DNA of 64,000 nucleotides from Pseudoalteromonas piscicida (GTDB lineage Bacteria > Pseudomonadota > Gammaproteobacteria > Enterobacterales > Alteromonadaceae): contig NZ_CP011925.1 of the NCBI RefSeq assembly GCF_000238315.3, positions 992,001 through 1,056,000 on the forward strand, read 5' to 3'. Position numbers and translations under genes: made by a program. The notes beneath the pieces are model-generated. The model searched no databases, was not told the DNA's origin, and saw only the letters and a program-made list of their open reading frames with translations. Shown in pieces: positions 41,973-51,926 of the stretch. Positions within the stretch are counted from its first letter, which is position 1, and the number at the start of each line of letters is the position of its first letter.

Positions 41973-44017
41973 CCAGTTATCGCGGCGATCATCAAGTCTT
42001 GGGTGCAACGGCCAGTGATAAAGGTGTTAACTTCTGTGTTTATGCACCGAAAGCGAAACGCGTAACCCTGTGTCTGTTCGACAAAAGCGGCCATAGCGAA
42101 GTGAATCGGATAGGGATGTTTCGGCATGAGGGCGGAAATTGGTCATTGTTTATCGAGGGAGCACAAGTCGGAGACTTATATGGCTATCGGGTAGACGGGG
42201 AATATAGCGCGGAAAAAGGGCTGCTTTTCAATGCCAATAAGTTACTCTTAGACCCATATTGCCGCGACTTTTTTGGTGAGTTTACTTGGAGTGAACGGCA
42301 TTTTTGCCATTTGCCAGTAGGCCATTTAAACCCATCTGATAACGCCTGTGATATGCCAAAGAGTAAAGTAACGGCAATTGATAAGTATCAAGGGAAGCGA
42401 CCCAAGACGCCGTGGAGTAAAACGGTGATCTATGAATGTCATGTTAAAGGGGCAACTGTTAGGCATCCAGATATTCCAACTAAACACCAAGGAAAATACT
42501 TAGGGATTGCAGAACAAACTTTTATCGATCACCTCAAGCATATTGGTGTTACTGCGATTGAGCTGCTACCTGTGCATGCGTTTATCAATGAGCAGTTTCT
42601 GACGACCAAAGGACTAAAAAATTATTGGGGGTATAACAGCCTCAACTTTTTTACGCCACACAAAAGTTATCTCGTTAACGACGACATCAACGAATTTAAG
42701 GTAATGGTAGAGCGGCTCCATCAAGCCGGTATTGAGGTTATTTTGGATGTGGTGTTTAACCATACTGCGGAAGGTGGTTTGGATGGCCCGACAATAAGCT
42801 TTAAAGGGTTTGATAACCTGACTTATTACAGCACCTTGCCGAGTAAGCCCAATGTCTACATTAATGACACTGGCTGCGGAAACACGATAAATATCTCGAA
42901 TCCAGTGGTATTAAGACTTGTATTGGACAGCTTGCGCTATTGGGTGGAATACATGGGGGTGGACGGTTTTCGCTTTGATTTGGCGACGATCCTTGCTCGT
43001 CAAGCCTCGGGATTTTCAAATCAACATGCGTTTTTGCAAGCGATCCATCAAGACCCTGTGCTTAGCAAAGTAAAGCTGATTGCCGAGCCTTGGGATATTG
43101 GTCCTGGTGGGTATCAACTTGGACAATTTCCTTCTCCTTGGCGTGAGTGGAATGATAAATATCGAGATACCGTTAGGCGCTTCTGGCGTGGCGATGAGGG
43201 AGTATTGCCAGAGCTTGCGATGCGTATTCATGGCTCCAGTGACCTGTTTGAACATAACTTACGGGGTCCTTTGAACTCCATAAATTTTCTTACCAGTCAT
43301 GACGGCTTCTCATTATTTGATTGGACGGCTTACGAGCATAAACATAATGAAGCAAACGGTGAGGCAAATAGAGACGGCCACAGTGAAAACTTTTCATTTA
43401 ATTGTGGGGTAGAAGGGTTCAGTGCCGATCCCCAAATCAATGAATTGCGCCTCAGTATGCAGAAAAATGCATTACTCACTTTGTTTTTATCCAAAGGGAT
43501 CCCGATGATTTGTGCGGGCACCGAAATGGCACATACGCAAAGTGGCAACAATAATGCTTACTGCCAAGACAACTGCACGAGCTGGCTGGCATGGAAAAAC
43601 CACCAGCAACACCACACGTTAACTTTTTTTATCCAAGATTTACTTGCGCTTCGTAAGCAATTTGCCGCTTTTTCTCACTCATTTTATGTCCATGACAGTG
43701 ATAGTCGTTTTGCGGTGAATTGGTTTAATGAACAAGCAAAGCCGTTATCGCCTGAACAGTGGCGAGAGCCAAGCCGTAAATGGTTGAGTTACACCATCAC
43801 CGATCAGCAGCTCGGGCAAAGCCTGCTAATAATATTGAACGCCAGTGAGAGTACATTGCAAATAAAGTTGCCGTTTAGTGCATTTTCATCTCATTGGCAG
43901 CAAGCAATTACCACCGCGGTTGAACCGCAAAAACCAGAGTTAGATTCATATTTACAGGTTCCAGCTAAGTCAGCATGGATATTTACATCAATCAAAGGGG
44001 ATGAAAAGCATGGCTAA
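41966..44017 (+). CDS. glgX: Glycogen debranching enzyme
   Basis: GH13 isoamylase-type debranching enzyme, 683 residues. N-terminal CBM48 (GVNFCVYAPKAKRVTLCLF) and catalytic features: DVVFNHTAEG, nucleophile Asp in GVDGFRFDLATIL, acid Glu in LIAEPWDIG and LTSHDGFSLFD. It cleaves alpha-1,6 branches of limit dextrins produced by phosphorylase. Its start lies within the end of glgB and its stop within the beginning of glgP, indicating tight translational coupling. Confidence 0.95.
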   Translation: MLTSYRGDHQVLGATASDKGVNFCVYAPKAKRVTLCLFDKSGHSEVNRIGMFRHEGGNWSLFIEGAQVGDLYGYRVDGEYSAEKGLLFNANKLLLDPYCRDFFGEFTWSERHFCHLPVGHLNPSDNACDMPKSKVTAIDKYQGKRPKTPWSKTVIYECHVKGATVRHPDIPTKHQGKYLGIAEQTFIDHLKHIGVTAIELLPVHAFINEQFLTTKGLKNYWGYNSLNFFTPHKSYLVNDDINEFKVMVERLHQAGIEVILDVVFNHTAEGGLDGPTISFKGFDNLTYYSTLPSKPNVYINDTGCGNTINISNPVVLRLVLDSLRYWVEYMGVDGFRFDLATILARQASGFSNQHAFLQAIHQDPVLSKVKLIAEPWDIGPGGYQLGQFPSPWREWNDKYRDTVRRFWRGDEGVLPELAMRIHGSSDLFEHNLRGPLNSINFLTSHDGFSLFDWTAYEHKHNEANGEANRDGHSENFSFNCGVEGFSADPQINELRLSMQKNALLTLFLSKGIPMICAGTEMAHTQSGNNNAYCQDNCTSWLAWKNHQQHHTLTFFIQDLLALRKQFAAFSHSFYVHDSDSRFAVNWFNEQAKPLSPEQWREPSRKWLSYTITDQQLGQSLLIILNASESTLQIKLPFSAFSSHWQQAITTAVEPQKPELDSYLQVPAKSAWIFTSIKGDEKHG

Positions 44018-46494
44018 TAAAAGTGCGCCAGTATGCGTCGTAAAACATTGGCAAGATGCACCAAAGATAGATGAAAACACCTTGAGTGATGATTTGACTC
44101 GTCACTTTTACTACACCTTAGGTCGGGACAAAGTAGGAGAGTCGCGACTGTATTTGTACCATGCATTAGCCTTGACTATTCGTGACCGATTAGTCGCCCG
44201 TTGCCGGGCAACCAAAGAGCACATTAAGAGTAAAAAGACGCGTAAAGCAGCTTACCTCTCGTTGGAATTTTTAATGGGTAGAGCGCTGTCTAATGCGGTG
44301 TTAAATCTAGACTTAGAAGAACAAGTTCAAGCGGCATTACAAGAATACTGTACTGAGCTTGAAGAGGTCGCGCAGGCTGAACATGATGCAGGTCTTGGTA
44401 ATGGTGGTTTAGGCCGTCTTGCAGCTTGTTTTTTGGATAGCTGTGCTTCATTAGCCCTTCCTGTTGTTGGTTACGGTTTGCGTTATGAATTTGGGATGTT
44501 TAACCAAACCTGTGAACAGGGTCACCAAGTAGAACAGCCAGATAACTGGCTCCGTGAAGGTCATCCATGGGAACTTGCCGCACCAGAACAAGCTCGAAGA
44601 GTTAAGTTTTTTGGTCATGTTGAAGTGCATACCGACAAAAATGGTAGGCAGCATCGTGAGTGGCTTGATACGCAAGATATTCTCGCGGTGCCTTACGACG
44701 TTCCTGTTCCTGGATATCGTAATGAGGTGGTAAACACATTAAGACTATGGAAATTCAGAGGCAACTGATGAGTTTGACCTCAACGAATTTAACGCCGGTA
44801 GTTACTCAGAAGCGGTAGCGAAAAAGAATCTCGCTGAGCAGATAACGATGGTGCTGTACCCCAATGATGCCAGTGAAAATGGCAAAGAGCTGAGACTAAG
44901 GCAGCAGTACTTTTTATCCAGCGCGAGCTTGCAAGATGTGATCGCAACGTGGGTTGAGCAATATGGCGATGATTTCGGTGATTTTGCGGATTATCATGTA
45001 TTCCAACTCAATGATACCCACCCCAGTATTGCCGTAGCAGAGTTAATGCGAATTTTATTAGATGATTACGAGCTGGAATGGGATGCCGCATGGAAGATAA
45101 CGACATCAACCATGGCATACACCAATCATACTTTATTGCCTGAAGCATTAGAGCGCTGGTCTGTGAGCTTATTTGAGCGCTTGTTACCAAGGCTGCTAGA
45201 AATTATCTATGAGATCAATGCCCGCTTTTTGTCGGAAGTTGCACTGAAATGGCCCGGTGATATCGAAAAACAGCGTGCGCTGTCACTCATTGAGGAGTCC
45301 AGTCATCCTCAAATTCGCATGGCGTATCTTGCGATCGTAGGCAGTTATTCTGTCAATGGTGTTGCTGCACTGCATACCGAGCTATTAAAAGCTGGTTTGT
45401 TTAACGATTTCTATCAACTTTGCCCAGAGAAGTTTAATAATAAAACCAACGGGGTGACGCCAAGACGCTGGTTATCGCACTGTAATCCAGAACTGGCGCA
45501 ATTGATCAGCGATAAAATTGGCGACGGGTGGCAAGCTGATTTTTCTAAAATTAGTGAACTACGTCGTTTTTACGATAACCACGCCTTCCAAAAGCAGTGG
45601 CTAACAGTCAAACAAAACAACAAACAACGTCTGGCTGAGCTAATTGCCCATGAATGTCAGGTGGAGTTTGACCCAACTATGATGTTTGATGTTCAAGTCA
45701 AGCGTATTCATGAATACAAGCGCCAGCTACTTAACGTATTGCACGTTATCCATCTTTACGATCGGATCTGTCGTGGTGATGTGGCAGAGCTTGTTCCTCG
45801 TTGCGTACTGTTTGGAGGTAAGGCTGCACCTGGTTATTACATGGCGAAGAAGATCATTAAATTAATCAATAATGTTGCTAATGTTATCAACAATGACCCC
45901 GCGGCGAGGCCCTATCTTCGAGTGGCTTTCATGCCCAATTACAATGTATCAAAAATGGAAGTGATTTGCCCTGCAACAGACTTATCAGAGCAAATTTCAA
46001 CCGCAGGAAAAGAAGCGTCTGGCACTGGCAACATGAAGTTTATGATGAATGGCGCAATCACCATAGGCACCTTAGATGGTGCAAATATCGAAATACGAGA
46101 ATGTGTTGGTGCAGACAACTTTTACTTATTTGGTGTAACTGCTGAACAAGCACAGCAAGTGCGCCAAAATTATCAGCCCCTTAAGATAATAGAAAGCAAC
46201 AATGACCTAAAACGCGTTATGGCTTTGCTCGAAAGTGGGCACTTTAACCTATTTGAGCCTAATATCTTTGATGACGTAATCAACTCAATTAAGAGTAGTA
46301 CCGATCCTTGGTTAGTGGCACAAGATTTTCCTTCCTATGTTGAGAGCCAGGAGCATGCGGCCCAAGCATACAAAGACAAGGAACATTGGCTGCGTATGAG
46401 TATTCTCAATACCGCAGCAAGTGGAAAATTTTCTAGCGATAGAACAATTCAAGATTACAGCGATGATATTTGGCGCTTGAGCCCAATGCAGTAG
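44010..46494 (+). pseudogene. glgP: Glycogen phosphorylase, interrupted by one-base frameshift
   Basis: GT35 phosphorylase releasing glucose-1-phosphate from glycogen. The N-terminal part reads from ATG 44010 (in-frame ATG 44001 is nine bases earlier) to a TGA at 44766-44768, ending NTLRLWKFRGN. The remaining ~575 residues, including FDLNEFNAGSYSEAV and the PLP lysine region AGKEASGTGNMKFMMNG, continue in the +1 frame to 46494. Removing one T from AAATTC (44754 or 44755) restores NTLRLWKSEATDEFDLN, as in other GlgP proteins. Nothing else is missing; the total would be ~827 residues. It is either a recent inactivating mutation or a sequencing error. The stop context (GGC AAC TGA) does not look like a programmed shift site. 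Confidence 0.9.
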
Positions 46495-46526
46495 TCACCG
46501 CAAAAAAGTTATGGAGAGAAGAAATA

Positions 46527-47801
46527 ATGCCTAATTATGCGAATCGTTATATTAGTACCCTCACTCGAGAAACATATGCTTTAATACTTGCGGGTGGAAG
46601 AGGTTCGCGCCTTCACGAGCTCACCAATTGGCGAGCGAAACCTGCTGTTTATTTTGGCGGCAAACATCGAATTATCGATTTTCCACTGTCTAACTGCATT
46701 AACTCAGGGATCCGTCGGGTTGGCATTGCCACGCAGTATAAGTCGCACTCCCTTATTCGCCATGTTAATCGCGCATGGGGACACTTTAAAAAGGAGCTGG
46801 GAGAATCTGTAGAGATATTGCCAGCATCACAGCGATATGGTGATGAGTGGTACTGCGGCACAGCAGATGCAGTTTTCCAGAATATGGATATTATTCGTCA
46901 TGAGCTTCCCAAATACGTTATGATCTTATCGGGTGACCATGTCTACAGAATGGATTACGGTGGCTTACTTGCAAAGCACGTTGAGACAGGTGCAGATATG
47001 ACCGTATGTTGTATTGAAGTGCCCTGTGAAGAGGCGGCAAAAACGTTTGGTGTCATGACTGTAGATGAAAGCAACCGGGTGCGTCGTTTTGATGAAAAGC
47101 CGGTAGATCCGACGTCAATCCCTGGAAAGCCAGGTGTATGTTTGGCTTCTATGGGTAACTATGTGTTTAACACTGAGTTTTTATTCGAGCAGTTAAAAAA
47201 GGATGCGGAACGAGAAGGGTCGGGTCGTGACTTTGGTCATGATATTATCCCATCCATCATAGAAGAGCATAATGTGTATGCGTATCCATTTTGCGACCCA
47301 TCACATGAAGGGCAGCCATATTGGCGAGATGTAGGGACGCTAGATTCATTCTGGGAAGCGAATATGGAGTTGGTTTCTCCTGAACCACAACTTGATCTCT
47401 ATGATCCTCATTGGCCAATTTGGACTTATCAGGAACAGTTACCACCAGCTAAATTTATATTTGATGATGATGATAGACGCGGTATGGCCGTAGACTCAAC
47501 GGTTTCTGGTGGCTGTATTATTTCTGGCTCTAAGGTTAAGCGTTCATTGCTGTTTTCCAATGTGCATGTTCACTCGTATTGTGAAATTGAAGGAGCCGTT
47601 GTGTTGCCGGGTGCCAAAATCGGGCGTAACTGCAAAATCAAAAACGCAATCATTGACCGCAGTTGTCAAATACCAGAGGGGATGACCATTGGTTACGATA
47701 CTGACTTAGACAAAGAGAATGGCTTTAGAGTGTCGAATAAGGGGATCGTATTGGTGACCCGAGATATGCTCGCAGAGCTTGCGGAAAAAAATAATAAATG
47801 A
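46527..47801 (+). CDS. glgC: Glucose-1-phosphate adenylyltransferase
   Basis: ADP-glucose pyrophosphorylase, 424 residues from ATG 46527 (GGAGAGAAG upstream; a TTG at 46470 would run into glgP). N-terminal nucleotidyltransferase: [57 protein letters not shown]-terminal left-handed beta-helix (~300-420; [28 protein letters not shown]). Supplies ADP-glucose to GlgA and is the usual allosteric control point of glycogen synthesis. Unaffected by the glgP frameshift at the coding level, though expression could be reduced by polarity. Confidence 0.96.
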   Translation: MPNYANRYISTLTRETYALILAGGRGSRLHELTNWRAKPAVYFGGKHRIIDFPLSNCINSGIRRVGIATQYKSHSLIRHVNRAWGHFKKELGESVEILPASQRYGDEWYCGTADAVFQNMDIIRHELPKYVMILSGDHVYRMDYGGLLAKHVETGADMTVCCIEVPCEEAAKTFGVMTVDESNRVRRFDEKPVDPTSIPGKPGVCLASMGNYVFNTEFLFEQLKKDAEREGSGRDFGHDIIPSIIEEHNVYAYPFCDPSHEGQPYWRDVGTLDSFWEANMELVSPEPQLDLYDPHWPIWTYQEQLPPAKFIFDDDDRRGMAVDSTVSGGCIISGSKVKRSLLFSNVHVHSYCEIEGAVVLPGAKIGRNCKIKNAIIDRSCQIPEGMTIGYDTDLDKENGFRVSNKGIVLVTRDMLAELAEKNNK

Positions 47802-47817
47802 TCCATGTAGAGGTACT

Positions 47818-49353
47818 ATGCATGTAATTTTAGTGGCAGCCGAAAACGATCGGTTGCCAAATTGTAAGGTGGGGGGCGTCGCAGATGTAATACGCGACGT
47901 GCCTTACGCATTGGCGCAGCTTGGCATTAAAGTATCGGTGGTCACACCTGATTATGGCCAAGCTGCTTTAAATCGAAACTTAGTCGCTGATATTGCCGTC
48001 CCTTTTCGTCAACATTTAGAAACGGCGACGCTTTGGTCTGTTGAAGAAAGTGACAATGTCACTCAATATGTCATTTCACACTCATTGTTTAGTGAGCATC
48101 ACGGCGCTATTTACTGTAATGATCCCCACCAGCCTTTTGCGACAGATGCAAATCGATTTGCGTTTTTTAGTGCGGCAGTTGCTGAACTTATTGAACATGA
48201 GTTGGTAGCGGAGATAGATGTTGTACACCTACATGACTGGCATGCAGCTGTTGTTGCTGTACTTCGTCAGTTTAGTCCTAGATTCAAACGCTTAAAGACG
48301 CTAAAGACGGTTTATACTGTGCATAACCTTGCGCTTCAAGGGATCCGGCCTTTTAATCATGACTTTTCCAGCCTTGAGTCTTGGTTTCCTACACTCACCT
48401 ATGATGGACTCAGTATTTGCGATCCTAAATATCCTCACTGCTTTAATCCAATGCGAGCGGCTATTAATCTGTCAGACAAAGTGCATGTTGTTTCTCCTAA
48501 TTACGCCAAAGAAGTGATGATCCCAAGCCACCCTGAGCTTGGTTTTTTTGGTGGCGAAGGGTTAGAAAGCGACATGCAGCATGCGTCTCATGAAGGACGG
48601 TTAGCAGGTATTTTAAACGGTTGTGTGTATGATGAGTCAGGTGACGAAGAGAATCTAACTTTTGCTGACTATTTGGCGCTTGCTGAGCAGCATGTGTTTC
48701 AATGGATGGCGAAATCTAGCCAAGTATTATCTCGGTTTTACATTGCCCACCAACGCATACTCGCTTGGCGTGACGAAGCCTTTCGCGGCAAGCTAATTAC
48801 AAGTGTCGGTCGTCTCACCGATCAAAAAGCACTTATTTTAAGACAGCCTACCCAATCAGGCATTGTGCTCGATGACATCGCAAAAATAGCCAAGCACCAA
48901 GGAGCACGTATTGTGATTGTTGGCTCTGGTGATCCAAGTCTTGAGCAGCTATTTACCGAAGTAATGGCACGCCATAACAATGTCTTGTTTTTAAATGGTT
49001 ATGGTAAAGCACTCGGCGAACAACTGTACCCGTTAGGTGATTTGTTTTTAATGCCAAGCTCCTTTGAGCCTTGTGGTATCAGCCAAATGCTTGCGATGCG
49101 CGCTGGACAACCTTGTATCGTGCATAAAGTGGGTGGACTATCTGATACAGTAAAACACAATGAAACCGGCTATTGCTTTGAAGGAGAAACACTCGCTGAG
49201 CAAGGTAGTCAGCTTATTGCGATTTTTGAATTAGCGCTTGCTGATCTGATGAACGATAGCGAAAAATATCAACAACTCAGGCTGCAAGCTCGTATGCAGC
49301 GCTTTGACTGGTCCGATGTTGCACAAAAATACTGCGAACAATTATATAGATAG
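47818..49353 (+). CDS. glgA: Glycogen synthase (ADP-glucose type)
   Basis: GT5 glycogen synthase, 511 residues from ATG 47818 (AGAGG five bases upstream). The N-terminal substrate loop reads CKVGGVADVIRDVP, a KVGG variant of KTGG. The C-terminal Rossmann domain has VGRLTDQKA and the PSSFEPCGISQM active-site Glu region. Elongates alpha-1,4-glucan from ADP-glucose. Last gene of the glycogen operon, followed by a terminator at 49429-49469. Confidence 0.95.
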   Translation: MHVILVAAENDRLPNCKVGGVADVIRDVPYALAQLGIKVSVVTPDYGQAALNRNLVADIAVPFRQHLETATLWSVEESDNVTQYVISHSLFSEHHGAIYCNDPHQPFATDANRFAFFSAAVAELIEHELVAEIDVVHLHDWHAAVVAVLRQFSPRFKRLKTLKTVYTVHNLALQGIRPFNHDFSSLESWFPTLTYDGLSICDPKYPHCFNPMRAAINLSDKVHVVSPNYAKEVMIPSHPELGFFGGEGLESDMQHASHEGRLAGILNGCVYDESGDEENLTFADYLALAEQHVFQWMAKSSQVLSRFYIAHQRILAWRDEAFRGKLITSVGRLTDQKALILRQPTQSGIVLDDIAKIAKHQGARIVIVGSGDPSLEQLFTEVMARHNNVLFLNGYGKALGEQLYPLGDLFLMPSSFEPCGISQMLAMRAGQPCIVHKVGGLSDTVKHNETGYCFEGETLAEQGSQLIAIFELALADLMNDSEKYQQLRLQARMQRFDWSDVAQKYCEQLYR

Positions 49354-49428
49354 CGAAAATGTAGATAAAAAAATTTTCTCATCTGTGTTAAGTATTTAGC
49401 AATTGGCTCAGTTGCTAAACAAAAAACT

Positions 49429-49469
49429 AGGTCAAAGGTATCAAAAGATAGCTTTGGCCTTTCTTTTTT
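49429..49469 (+). terminator. Terminator of the glycogen operon
   Basis: AGGTCAAAG (49429-49437) pairs with CTTTGGCCT (49452-49460), with one G-U-type mismatch, followed by TTCTTTTTT. Confidence 0.78.
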
Positions 49470-49488
49470 ATCATTTTGCATTATCTTT

Positions 49489-49518
49489 TAAGCTATTATT
49501 TTGATTCTTAATAGCTTA
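49489..49518. repeat. Inverted repeat upstream of EAL-HDOD gene
   Basis: TAAGCTATT (49489-49497) and AATAGCTTA (49510-49518) are perfect 9 bp inverted repeats, about 95 bases before the EAL-HDOD start. A second dyad, TTTAGCAA (49395-49402) / TTGCTAAA (49412-49419), lies before the glgA terminator, and TTGCTAAA recurs at 49561-49568. Possible regulator sites. Confidence 0.35.
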
Positions 49519-49611
49519 GGTTGATTTTCTTTATCATCATAAAGGGTTAAAATCTAAAAATTGCTAAACCAAAAGTGCGATTGTTCACTTTAGGTACGAA
49601 GGAGTTTTTGT

Positions 49612-50829
49612 TTGAAGGTTTTTGTGGCCCGCCAAGCCATATTTAATCGTAAAAAACAAGTTGTTGCATACGAATTGTTGTTTCGCGATGGTGTAAAAAA
49701 TAGCTTTCCAAATATTGCAGATGATGCAGCGACAGCCAAGCTGATAATGAATAATCAACTTAACCTCGGCATGCGATATCTCACTTCGGGAAAGAAAGCG
49801 CTAATTAATATTGGTCCAGACTCGTTACGTCAGGAGCTGTGTGAGTTTCTCCCAGCAAACGATGTGATTTTGGAACTATTGGAGACTATTCCGCCAACAA
49901 AACAAAATTATGAGCGGATAAGAGGCTTATTTCACAGCAACTTTAGACTCGCGTTGGACGATTTTGAGTACTCAAAAGAATGGGAACCTTTCTTAAAGCT
50001 CGTAAGGCTGATCAAGTTCGACGTCATGGAACATCCGCTGGACACCATAGTGCCAGTGATTGATATGATCAAAGAGCGAAAGAACATCAAACTACTTGCG
50101 GAAAAAGTCGAAACCGAAGAAGAATTCGAGCAAGCTAAAAAGATGGGATTTCAGTTCTTTCAGGGCTATTTCTTTGCAAAACCAAAGATGATTGAGCAAA
50201 AAGACATTACTATCAATTATGTGATTGTCATGCTTATTTATGAAGAAGCACTTAAACCGAATATGAGTATTACACGATTAGCCGAGTTGTTTGCTCAAGA
50301 CACTGCGCTTGCGTACAAACTGCTACGGCTAATTAATTCCGGCGTATTTCCAATCAAAAGTCGTATCGAATCTTTAAAGCAAGCCTTGGTATATTTAGGG
50401 AACGAGCGTGTAAAAAAGTTTGTAAACTTAATTATGACAGCCCACGTAGCCGAGGGAAAGCCAACAGAATTAACACGTCTTTCTATTGTTCGTTCTCGGT
50501 TTTGTGAGCTTATCGCGCAGCAAATTTCGCCAGGACTTGCCAATATGAGTTTTATGACAGGGTTATTTTCTCTGCTTGATGCCATTCTTGACAGGCCAAT
50601 GGAGCAGGTTGTAAACAAGCTACCTTTTCCTGAGCAGCTTCATGATGCTTTGATAGGTAAACCCAACACGCTATATTATATTTTAAATATCGTTAGAGCC
50701 TATGAGTCTGGAAGCTGGTGGACTCTGCAGGATGCGTGCAGTTATCTAAACTACAAAGACGAAAACCTTCCTGATTTTCATGCTGCTGCGATAAACTGGG
50801 CTGATATGTATAAAAACCGTGTGTATTGA
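49612..50829 (+). CDS. EAL-HDOD domain protein
   Basis: 405 residues: a degenerate EAL domain (~1-200) in which the catalytic motif reads YELLFRD and the GTGFSS loop is absent, then an HDOD domain (~205-380; LAYKLLRLINSGVFPIKSRI). This is the YuxH/CdgJ-like plan. Such proteins generally do not cleave c-di-GMP but act as signalling adaptors in motility and biofilm control. Starts with TTG at 49612 after a good AAGGAG. Its stop overlaps the next start (TGATG), so it is cotranslated with the DUF418 gene. Confidence 0.88.
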   Translation: MKVFVARQAIFNRKKQVVAYELLFRDGVKNSFPNIADDAATAKLIMNNQLNLGMRYLTSGKKALINIGPDSLRQELCEFLPANDVILELLETIPPTKQNYERIRGLFHSNFRLALDDFEYSKEWEPFLKLVRLIKFDVMEHPLDTIVPVIDMIKERKNIKLLAEKVETEEEFEQAKKMGFQFFQGYFFAKPKMIEQKDITINYVIVMLIYEEALKPNMSITRLAELFAQDTALAYKLLRLINSGVFPIKSRIESLKQALVYLGNERVKKFVNLIMTAHVAEGKPTELTRLSIVRSRFCELIAQQISPGLANMSFMTGLFSLLDAILDRPMEQVVNKLPFPEQLHDALIGKPNTLYYILNIVRAYESGSWWTLQDACSYLNYKDENLPDFHAAAINWADMYKNRVY

Positions 50830-51926
50830 TGAATAGAATTATTGCGATGGATGCGATCCGCGGGTTCGCGCTGCTTGGCTTGCTTTCCATGAATATGGTA
50901 CATATGGCCAATTTTGAGTTGGGCTATGTACCAGCCCAAACAGCCCACTATCTTGATCCGTTCTTCGCAATGGTTAATAGTATTTTCTTTGATGGTCGAT
51001 TCAGAACCTTATTTGCAATGTTATTTGGAGCGGCATTATGCATTCAGGTAGCAAAGAAGGATGATCAGAGCCTTGCAAGACATCGACTAACATGGCTAAT
51101 GGTCTTTGGCGTGTTACACGGCGTGTTGATTTGGCCTGGAGATATTTTATTTAATTATGCGTTGAGTGGATTTGTCGCGCTGCGGTTTATTAATGCAAGT
51201 GACAAAAAGTTAAGTCGCTATGCAATAGGGTTCATTTTAGCCCCTTCTATTGTTATTAGCCTATTGCTGTTAATTGATCCAGAACCACAAATAAATAGAA
51301 CTTCAGAAGTCTACCTTGAGTTTTTGCAGCAAATTCCAGCAAACTACCTAGAACTGCTCACCCTTAATGGCCTTTACTTTATCATTATCAGTTTACTTAT
51401 CCCGGTTATTACTTTGTGGTATACCGCTGGGTTAATGCTACTCGGTATGCGTTTATATCGAAGTGGAATGTTTGATTTAGAGCGTACTGAACCTGTTCAT
51501 AAAATTAACTTGTTTGCCGTGATAGCCATTATTTTATCATTTGTTGGTTTTGTTCTTGAACGTAAGCTAGGCGTCGAGTTTTTTGAAGGAATAGATTGGA
51601 TCCTTGCAGTACCTGTTGCGTTGTTTTATGTCGTCGTAATTAAGGCGGCAATGCGAGGTGCAAAACATCACCTTTGGAGTCTCCAATGTGTTGGGCGTCT
51701 AGCGCTTTCGTTTTATCTTCTCCAGTCAATTGTGTTTGTAAGCTATTTTTACTTTATAAACCCGAGCGCTATCAGCACTTGGGAGCGGGTGGATTATTTC
51801 ACGGCATTTGCAATTGCGTCTATAATTCAATTAGCCCTTGCGGTGGTATATTGTAAGCTGTTTAAGCAAGGTCCATTTGAGAAGTTATTGAAGGTACTAG
51901 TGCTACGAAGAGCCCGCTATGATTAA
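50829..51926 (+). CDS. DUF418 (YeiB-like) membrane protein
   Basis: 365 residues with about eight to ten membrane spans. The opening MNRIIAMDAIRGFALLGLL, followed by FFDGRFRTLFAMLFG and FGVLHGVLIWPGDIL, is the DUF418/YeiB signature, related to heparan-acetyltransferase-like acyltransferases; the function is unknown. ATG 50829 overlaps the EAL-HDOD stop. The 3' end overlaps the binding-protein gene by eight bases. Confidence 0.85.
   Translation: MNRIIAMDAIRGFALLGLLSMNMVHMANFELGYVPAQTAHYLDPFFAMVNSIFFDGRFRTLFAMLFGAALCIQVAKKDDQSLARHRLTWLMVFGVLHGVLIWPGDILFNYALSGFVALRFINASDKKLSRYAIGFILAPSIVISLLLLIDPEPQINRTSEVYLEFLQQIPANYLELLTLNGLYFIIISLLIPVITLWYTAGLMLLGMRLYRSGMFDLERTEPVHKINLFAVIAIILSFVGFVLERKLGVEFFEGIDWILAVPVALFYVVVIKAAMRGAKHHLWSLQCVGRLALSFYLLQSIVFVSYFYFINPSAISTWERVDYFTAFAIASIIQLALAVVYCKLFKQGPFEKLLKVLVLRRARYD

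Noticed and set aside
44748..44770. Programmed +1 frameshift in glgP
   Set aside because: The site (TGG AAA TTC AGA GGC AAC TGA) has no slippery codon of the prfB CTT-TGA type and no upstream Shine-Dalgarno-like stimulator; a one-base insertion explains it better.
46470..46526. Longer GlgC from TTG 46470
   Set aside because: Would overlap glgP and lacks a ribosome binding site; ATG 46527 has one and fits the family start.
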